DNA of 64,000 nt from Andalucia godoyi. Its lineage: Eukaryota > Discoba > Jakobea > Jakobida > Andaluciidae. A program made the translations under genes and the position numbers. Below, one piece after another: positions 59,401 to 64,000 of the stretch. Every line of letters starts with the position of its first letter. Within the stretch, counting starts at the first letter, position 1. The stretch spans positions 1 to 64,000 of the forward strand of contig VRVR01000013.1 of NCBI GenBank assembly GCA_009859145.1. The letters are read 5' to 3'. The notes under the pieces are model-generated. The model was not told the DNA's origin. It did no database searches and saw nothing but the letters and a program-made list of their open reading frames with translations.

Positions 59401-62400
59401 GCTTCGATTTCATGTAGACAAGATAAGCAACATCGAGCAATGCTGAGAAAATGCGCATGCTCTTCGACAATAAAAGAGCTCGTTTGCTCTTGTTGTATTC
59501 CAGGGGATCATTCGTTTGGAGAAGGCGCAGCACATCGACACGCGAAGGGATCACAAACACTGAACTGATCGTTCCGTCCATCCTGATGAACTCTCCGCTG
59601 GTAACGGCATCCGATGATCCCGAAGTTGCTAATCCAGATGATGCAGTCCCGTTTCCATTCGCACTGTTGTTGGCATTGTTGCTGCTGCCGTTGTTGTTGC
59701 TAGTGCTGGTGTTGGTCGTCGCGTTGTTGTTGCTGCTGCTGCTGCTGTTGTTGTTGTTGTTATTGCTTGCAGACGCAGCGCTTGCGCGGACACCTTTTCC
59801 GGAAGTTGCGGAAAACCCAAAAGGACCCATTTTCCCTTGCATTTCAACTTCCAACAACAAACGCAAGGATTCTACAATCCTGGAAAATTGCACGCGAGAT
59901 CCAATAAGCCTAATTTCCTGCAACATGTCCTTGCAGAAAGTATGCACCAACTCAAATTTTAGCTCACGAATTCTCTTTTGAACTGCATCCGGGGACTTTG
60001 ATTTGAAAATAGGTGCTGATCGCTCATTGTAATCTCTCAAAACTTGCGCTCTGTACGAATGCTTCAGATTGTTCACAGACACGAACAACTCGGACACAAT
60101 GGACAGCATGGCAGAAGACAATTGCGCCGCCGCAGCGGAGGCCGGACGAGACTCGCCGTTTCCAGCGAGGGAATTGGAACGATACGATGATCGTTGATCC
60201 GGGGAGCTAGAATCATGCAGTTCTGTGACAAACACATTGGAAGCAAACAACGATGCTGGTTTAACAACGTCCAACAAAACCTGATTGTGATGGACAGCGA
60301 CAATGTAAAGATTTTTCTGCAATACCTGCGTCTGAACTGCTCGGCGCAGTTCGTACAACCCTGCGGGAGACAGCAGTTTCTTGATACCAGAAGAAGACAC
60401 AAAGTCAAAGTGCGACAACGACGACTCGAACTCCGATATTGCAAGATTCGTCAGATAATCCGAACGCAATGCAAGAACCTCCGACCCCTTGTTCTTGGTC
60501 ACCTCTACCTTGTCTGCAGACGAAAATTGCAAAGGATCCAATTGCATGTTCTTCACATCTCTGCCGACAATCTTGCCTTGATCGCGGTACACTGTGAACA
60601 GGACATCACACTCGAAAAGATCATCAAGAAGCGCACGACGCAACCACATGAGTTCAACAGAGGATGCAAAAAGCTGCATCATCGTCGACTCCGTCGTATC
60701 GATCGGGAAACCGCCGGAAGACAGCAGCACATTGTTGGGAACTGGGGTTCCCGCATCCTTCTGACTCGTGGACAGGTCGCGGGTAACTGCACTCTGTTTT
60801 AGTTCTGCATCTCTGAACTCGGTGACGTAGTCGCGAGCGATCATTTCGATGGCCTCGGGATCCTCAATCAGAATGCCTCGATCATACGAGGTGTTTGCAG
60901 GATCGTCGCCCTTCTTGGCAAACGACTTCGCAATTCTGTCCTCTTCCAACAAAAGTTTCCATTCCACAATCGAAAGCTGCAAGAAAATACGATGCAGAGC
61001 AGAAAAGTGAGACGGCTGACGAACTTGAAGATCGTCGATCAGCTCCTGCACACATCGAGCGATCGTTCCCATGATCTGCGTAACGGTGGATAGCGACGGA
61101 TACACATCCAGCGCGCCAATGTAGCACCCACCTGGAATTAGAAATGCCTTCGGATGCGTGTTCGAAACAGGCTGGAGAGGGTATCCATCACTGAATTCTG
61201 GGTGTTCTTCCAAGAAACTGCCGATCTTCTTGTACACAAAATTGAGCCCGTCCCTTTCTTCTGCAACTTGATGAGTGATGAGAGATCGAAGAAGCGATGC
61301 TTGCAGTTCGAACAGAACAATCTCCGAGGCATACGCCGAAGAGAAATACTCGAGTTCCAAATCATATCGAGGTCGACGATAAATCGTATTCATGATCATG
61401 GTATTCAGCTTCTGACGTTCGTGCGGATCCGTGCAGTGATCGTAAATTTCAAACAGACAGTCCACGACCTTCTTCTTGGCAGCTTGGAACCAGGCCTCGC
61501 TTTCAAACAAGTCTTCAAGAACCGAGCTTCGATCTACATCTGAAAATGGACGACCATTGCCATATTTGCCGGCTACAAGGTCGCTGGTAAACCCGCCACC
61601 ACCATGCTGCTGTTGCATCAGGCGTGCAGCAATGTTGGCAGAAACGCGCGACGCGTTCTGCATCGAATTCTGGCTTCCAGACGATCCTTCATAGGATCTG
61701 TCATGATTCGCGATGCAATGAGATCCAAGTCGAATCAACTCAGCGGAAATAGCTTCCAAATCATGGACAGCGGCATCGTACATGATGTAAACACCTTTCG
61801 AATCACGAACTCTGAAATCAACGCTCACACTCTCGTCCAGTCCGCTGAACTTGTCCGAGGTCGCGCTCTTTTTGCCATCGGGAACCGCAGAAGTGAATGG
61901 GTCTTCCACAGTGCGATCCATAGAGTCCAACACATCATTCAGCGACACATAGGAATCATCGCGATCCTCAATCGTCCCCATTTTCATGATTGCAACGTCG
62001 TCTACTCGAGATAGTCGAGAGGGATCGCCAAATGTGTTGTCTTTCGAAAGCACCGAAGGAAGCTTTTCATAAAAGCTACCGTTCAGTGTTGGCGATGTCT
62101 CATACGATTCCTGCTCAAACGCGTAGCCAAATGAATCCGACGTCAAACGACGCTCGACAGATCGCAAATAGTTCAAAGAATCGAGAATCTTTCGCCGGAA
62201 CTCTCGAGTCCTCAAAAAACGCAAGAAATACACGGAGAGGAGCTTGTGCTTCATCATGAGGCGTTCGCGTTCTTCGATGTCGACGTATGATCCTGCACGG
62301 CGTCCAGGTCCGCTGAACGCAGCCTGATCATCATCGTCGACTATGGATTGTGCTACATTTAGCGCATGGCCTTGCGACTGAGCGACTCGCGACAAATGGA

Positions 62401-63742
62401 CATCCACCTGATCCTTCAGACGCTTGCTTACTTGATGGATATCATTGGACTCCAAGAACGAACACTCAACGCGGAGCACGTGGTCCATCTTTGTTGATTT
62501 TTCTAGAACGATTCGTTGCCGCTCCAGCTGCTCATCCAAGAACCTGTCTCTTCGCACATATTGGGCCCAATCAGCGTGCTTCAAAAACACGCCGTTCTGT
62601 AAGTCGATGTTAAGCGGAACACTGTTTGGAACTCCGGAGCTATCACCGTCGGCACCGTCATGTTTGGGATCCGATGTGGCATTCATTCTGCTCCCGCCTT
62701 TTGCAAACAATGCATGTGGATAATCCGAAAACGAGAGGGCACTCGTCTGCGCACCGAAAATGGAGTTGAACTTCTTGCTGATCATATAAAAATACTCTTG
62801 CCCTTCGTCGGTGAATTGTGCACGGATATCAAAGGACTCTGCAAGCTCCTGCAGCGGCACGTCCAGGTCTTCGAGAAACTTTGCAATCATGGGAATCTTC
62901 AGTGCATTCGAGGAACGAGGCAACTTGCCGTCTTGTACAATGTTCTCAGATTTCTGAAACTGATCCACAATTTCACTCTTCTTTGCAAACCGCAGCCACT
63001 GCAGCTTTCTCAAGAACCGTCTGATCTTCTTGTTCACACGGCTCTCGTGAATTTGCGATCGCATATACACCCGATACGCATCTGCATCGAACAGCACGTC
63101 CGCAGATCCCCGAGGTTCTGAAATTGGTCCTTTCAACGAACCACACTTTGCTTCGACATCTACAAGCCAAGACGCAGCGACATCGTACTGTCGCTCCAGA
63201 TTCCTCAAGCGGTGGTCCAAGTCCGGAAACATAATCTCCACGTTGTTACTGGTCGATGAGAACCGCGCCCATCGTTTGAGCAAAATGTACTTGTACATCG
63301 CCAACACCGAAAGTCGGTTTGCAAAAAACTCACGCAAAGCCGCATTCGCAAACACATAGCTGTTTCTTTCAATCTCCAGCGACAAGACTTCGCTGGACAA
63401 GAGCTCTCCATAGGAAAGCATAGGAGGGAGCGGATCAGGCTTCTCCGTAGCAGTGAGAATCTTCGATCGACTCTCGGAAAGATGCTCGAACGACGGGATC
63501 TTCGTCTTGTCGATGGAAGCAGCGACCGAGTTAAAGTGTGCATCTCCCGATGAATAAGACGATGTTCGTGCCTCAATCAATTGCTGAACACTCGATATTG
63601 CATTCTCAAGATCCAACAGCTTCATGCGCTCTTCGTGGGAGATGGAGATGTCTTCTGCGTGAGCAAACGCCTTGGATCCGGGATGTTTTTCCGCAAGTGC
63701 ACGATTTGCAGACACCTCGGAAAAGGAGGATTTCTGTGCCAT
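56489..63742 (-). CDS. Giant coiled-coil protein, possibly CCDC162/DUF4549-related
   Basis: A single-exon 2,417-residue protein. Residues ~70-230 form a conserved-looking helical domain (LLSSEVLSLEIERNSYVFAN, FFANRLSVLAMYKYILLKRW, FPDLDHRLRNLERQYDVAAS) that recalls the N-terminus of CCDC162-type flagellar proteins. Residues ~230-1,900 are mostly helical, with further conserved blocks such as MNTIYRRPRYDLELEYFSSA and VQMQLAIVEW-like segments. An Asn/Ser tract encoded by AAC/AAT repeats interrupts ~1,322-1,365. Long coiled coil covers ~1,917-2,290 (RLRYLESIHEMDRRALKRRV and onward). The tail is Gln-Pro repeats (QPQPQPQ) then Ser/Gly/Arg-rich. No enzymatic motif or membrane segment is present. 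A structural role, perhaps ciliary, is inferred; the family call is tentative. Start: first Met of the frame. Confidence 0.7.
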   Translation of the reverse strand: MAQKSSFSEVSANRALAEKHPGSKAFAHAEDISISHEERMKLLDLENAISSVQQLIEARTSSYSSGDAHFNSVAASIDKTKIPSFEHLSESRSKILTATEKPDPLPPMLSYGELLSSEVLSLEIERNSYVFANAALREFFANRLSVLAMYKYILLKRWARFSSTSNNVEIMFPDLDHRLRNLERQYDVAASWLVDVEAKCGSLKGPISEPRGSADVLFDADAYRVYMRSQIHESRVNKKIRRFLRKLQWLRFAKKSEIVDQFQKSENIVQDGKLPRSSNALKIPMIAKFLEDLDVPLQELAESFDIRAQFTDEGQEYFYMISKKFNSIFGAQTSALSFSDYPHALFAKGGSRMNATSDPKHDGADGDSSGVPNSVPLNIDLQNGVFLKHADWAQYVRRDRFLDEQLERQRIVLEKSTKMDHVLRVECSFLESNDIHQVSKRLKDQVDVHLSRVAQSQGHALNVAQSIVDDDDQAAFSGPGRRAGSYVDIEERERLMMKHKLLSVYFLRFLRTREFRRKILDSLNYLRSVERRLTSDSFGYAFEQESYETSPTLNGSFYEKLPSVLSKDNTFGDPSRLSRVDDVAIMKMGTIEDRDDSYVSLNDVLDSMDRTVEDPFTSAVPDGKKSATSDKFSGLDESVSVDFRVRDSKGVYIMYDAAVHDLEAISAELIRLGSHCIANHDRSYEGSSGSQNSMQNASRVSANIAARLMQQQHGGGGFTSDLVAGKYGNGRPFSDVDRSSVLEDLFESEAWFQAAKKKVVDCLFEIYDHCTDPHERQKLNTMIMNTIYRRPRYDLELEYFSSAYASEIVLFELQASLLRSLITHQVAEERDGLNFVYKKIGSFLEEHPEFSDGYPLQPVSNTHPKAFLIPGGCYIGALDVYPSLSTVTQIMGTIARCVQELIDDLQVRQPSHFSALHRIFLQLSIVEWKLLLEEDRIAKSFAKKGDDPANTSYDRGILIEDPEAIEMIARDYVTEFRDAELKQSAVTRDLSTSQKDAGTPVPNNVLLSSGGFPIDTTESTMMQLFASSVELMWLRRALLDDLFECDVLFTVYRDQGKIVGRDVKNMQLDPLQFSSADKVEVTKNKGSEVLALRSDYLTNLAISEFESSLSHFDFVSSSGIKKLLSPAGLYELRRAVQTQVLQKNLYIVAVHHNQVLLDVVKPASLFASNVFVTELHDSSSPDQRSSYRSNSLAGNGESRPASAAAAQLSSAMLSIVSELFVSVNNLKHSYRAQVLRDYNERSAPIFKSKSPDAVQKRIRELKFELVHTFCKDMLQEIRLIGSRVQFSRIVESLRLLLEVEMQGKMGPFGFSATSGKGVRASAASASNNNNNNSSSSSNNNATTNTSTSNNNGSSNNANNSANGNGTASSGLATSGSSDAVTSGEFIRMDGTISSVFVIPSRVDVLRLLQTNDPLEYNKSKRALLLSKSMRIFSALLDVAYLVYMKSKLTVSLVEDVVQNAGLDQIAHDFSKLRDELEHVSDPTDPDVVLRYIMCKRRMLYCKLIVSLRNLTDIVSSKRAVVGDKANVADSLRILRSFENILVSPIDPWCSSCIVSDSVPDQSRSVARSKLLASLPFVVDVSGLPGSVWKIVEENSKSMRMNQNQFFHAKAVDHALHYGPFVGALVDSPLAKCKYISLVLGDAERNYISGEETAIDLLLDDLLAEEKVYSTSQSELAVSMQIHFLETSLTLAKLRSFYVQKVASARCLKLDDSDGLADAIKDDILVNVKPFIETFKASNDSLTDDKEKNRNAALSQVQAVPTLDALEEPQPVSPQVLVARIALNAPRKLTESLIRSVQILLLHQKTSALLIQEDVSRVQVIYARLFSEPDTGATLNSSVPSVVPSSFGASQPAPFLTAPGMGSSADVSSKALLVKDFLQRFLSRCVKRRGEPEEIVVCEVTEDHLNLCLDELTQKLMEWKSSAVDQRSVVLKETAHRLTYTIFQLESRLRYLESIHEMDRRALKRRVQIELADRNYELLYALDELSKENERLRKSMAEQEAVLRTKIEAEFQDRIESLDRELTLTKGKFDEYRTYLYREMQNNLMEVKKEAMLKMVESENAPLELKRKALKIARFDDEISRVKEENMEMKKTIMKMSLFALLRQATIKSRFERVVRKEVHEREKMQREYWANRERVEERETILRQQLVATQSALHSAEVELEQLRKDLNMQMKNKQQLVHWKVRNAQVLTDLEEKVKRYERWSHIDVDKLLIEIEKKDVALRQFASVEEKVQRKTNIIEDQKDREIKKLLKRLADEQRIKMQALSKLDVLRSEMDLDAPEQVQLYRDRYEASLQDLRRALIEIDDLRASMQESGMEPPSDTILADPHVVASVTQEPQPQPQPQVPSSGSLSGRSVSSSRAVRRPSASHMSSSQPLPTLGMSGRPASGSASASASTASGRPSSRGVPGLVSGRQHSGRR
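59655..59775 (-). repeat. Asn/Ser-coding AAC/AGC microsatellite
   Basis: GTT/GCT triplets on the plus strand encode Asn and Ser runs on the minus strand, in frame within the giant coiled-coil gene. Probably a disordered linker. Confidence 0.9.
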
Positions 63743-64000
63743 GAGGTTCGTTCCGGTTCAGTTAAACGGCGATGATGATGATGATGATGATGACTACAAT
63801 CGAGATCGCGACGACAATGAAAAACAGAACAAAGAAGTGCGAGAAAAAGAAGAAGAAAAAATAGCAAAAAGGATTCCAGGAGAAAAAAAAATTGGAAACG
63901 AAGTGATGATCAGGAATTCGTTATCAAGTGAGAGTTGTGCTGGATGCATGTGTCGCTGGGTCTGTCTTGGTTGACTTGGTTGACAGTTTTTCTCGTAGTG
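63743..64000. other. 5' flank of the giant gene
   Basis: A (GAT)n microsatellite at 63768-63792 just outside the start codon, then A/G-rich DNA. The last ~50 bases contain TTGACTTGGTTGAC-like repeats. No gene could be supported to the window end. Confidence 0.6.

Overview
This is nuclear DNA of a gene-dense, intron-poor unicellular eukaryote. Nearly every recognisable gene is one uninterrupted reading frame, including frames of about 2,940 and 2,420 codons. The genes are typically eukaryotic (histone H4, eIF4A, VPS13, Ubc13-type E2, NAA35, Bud32, Vps55, GNL1, an ELMO-domain protein). Intergenic DNA is rich in microsatellites (GA, GAA, AAT, CTT, TTTC) and the standard genetic code applies. I cannot name the species; a free-living protist fits. 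No tRNA, rRNA or CRISPR array was seen.

Layout. 1-1.9 kb: no convincing gene. 1.9-5.3 kb: a secreted FAD-oxidase gene broken by two in-frame stops, a bacterial-looking secreted cysteine hydrolase, and two transposon relics. 5.35-14.2 kb (all minus strand): a copper P1B-ATPase with a cysteine-rich N-terminus, an amino-acid permease, and a degenerate BEACH-domain coiled-coil protein. 14.8-23.6 kb: VPS13. 23.9-31.5 kb: Ubc13-like E2, a (GA)n tract with a 61-base assembly gap, a DUF1275 membrane protein, a PAC2-family protein, an M24 Xaa-Pro peptidase and a mitochondrial TPR protein. 31.8-34.6 kb: a decayed coiled-coil/P-loop gene, histone H4 and another transposon relic. 34.6-42 kb: small nuclear-type proteins (EAF7/MRGBP-like, RMI2-like OB fold, Dad2-like), a one-pass membrane protein, trans-2-enoyl-CoA reductase and NAA35. 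42.9-50.5 kb: ELMO-domain protein, an unknown helical protein, Vps55, Bud32, eIF4A. 51-52.8 kb: a broken secreted protein and two transposon relics. 52.9-63.7 kb: GNL1 GTPase, an EF-hand-like protein and a 2,417-residue coiled-coil protein.

The most notable finding is a family of short relics of a TnpB/Fanzor-type transposon, with five copies at about 3.8, 4.8-5.3, 34.1-34.6, 52.0-52.2 and 52.5-52.8 kb. Three keep the coding remnant of the C-terminal zinc ribbon and RuvC-III motif (best copy CPSCKCMIDRDWNGARNI). Four keep shared ends (CCGCTG at the left, GCCTACATT read from the right). Two are internally deleted, MITE-like forms that keep the ends and a right-end hairpin, where TnpB/Fanzor guide (omega) RNAs normally lie. 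A second novelty is a ~405-bp repeat, about 99% identical in two copies, placed in the same orientation just upstream of the copper ATPase and Bud32 start codons; a third, diverged, internally shorter copy lies upstream of the Xaa-Pro peptidase. It looks like a mobile or duplicated promoter/5'-leader module and carries a 28-codon basic micro-ORF on the other strand.

The genes do not form a pathway. They are mostly independent housekeeping units. Several neighbours are divergent (BEACH/VPS13, DUF1275/PAC2) or convergent (VPS13/E2, peptidase/TPR, Vps55/Bud32, EF-hand/giant coiled-coil), as expected of a compact genome.
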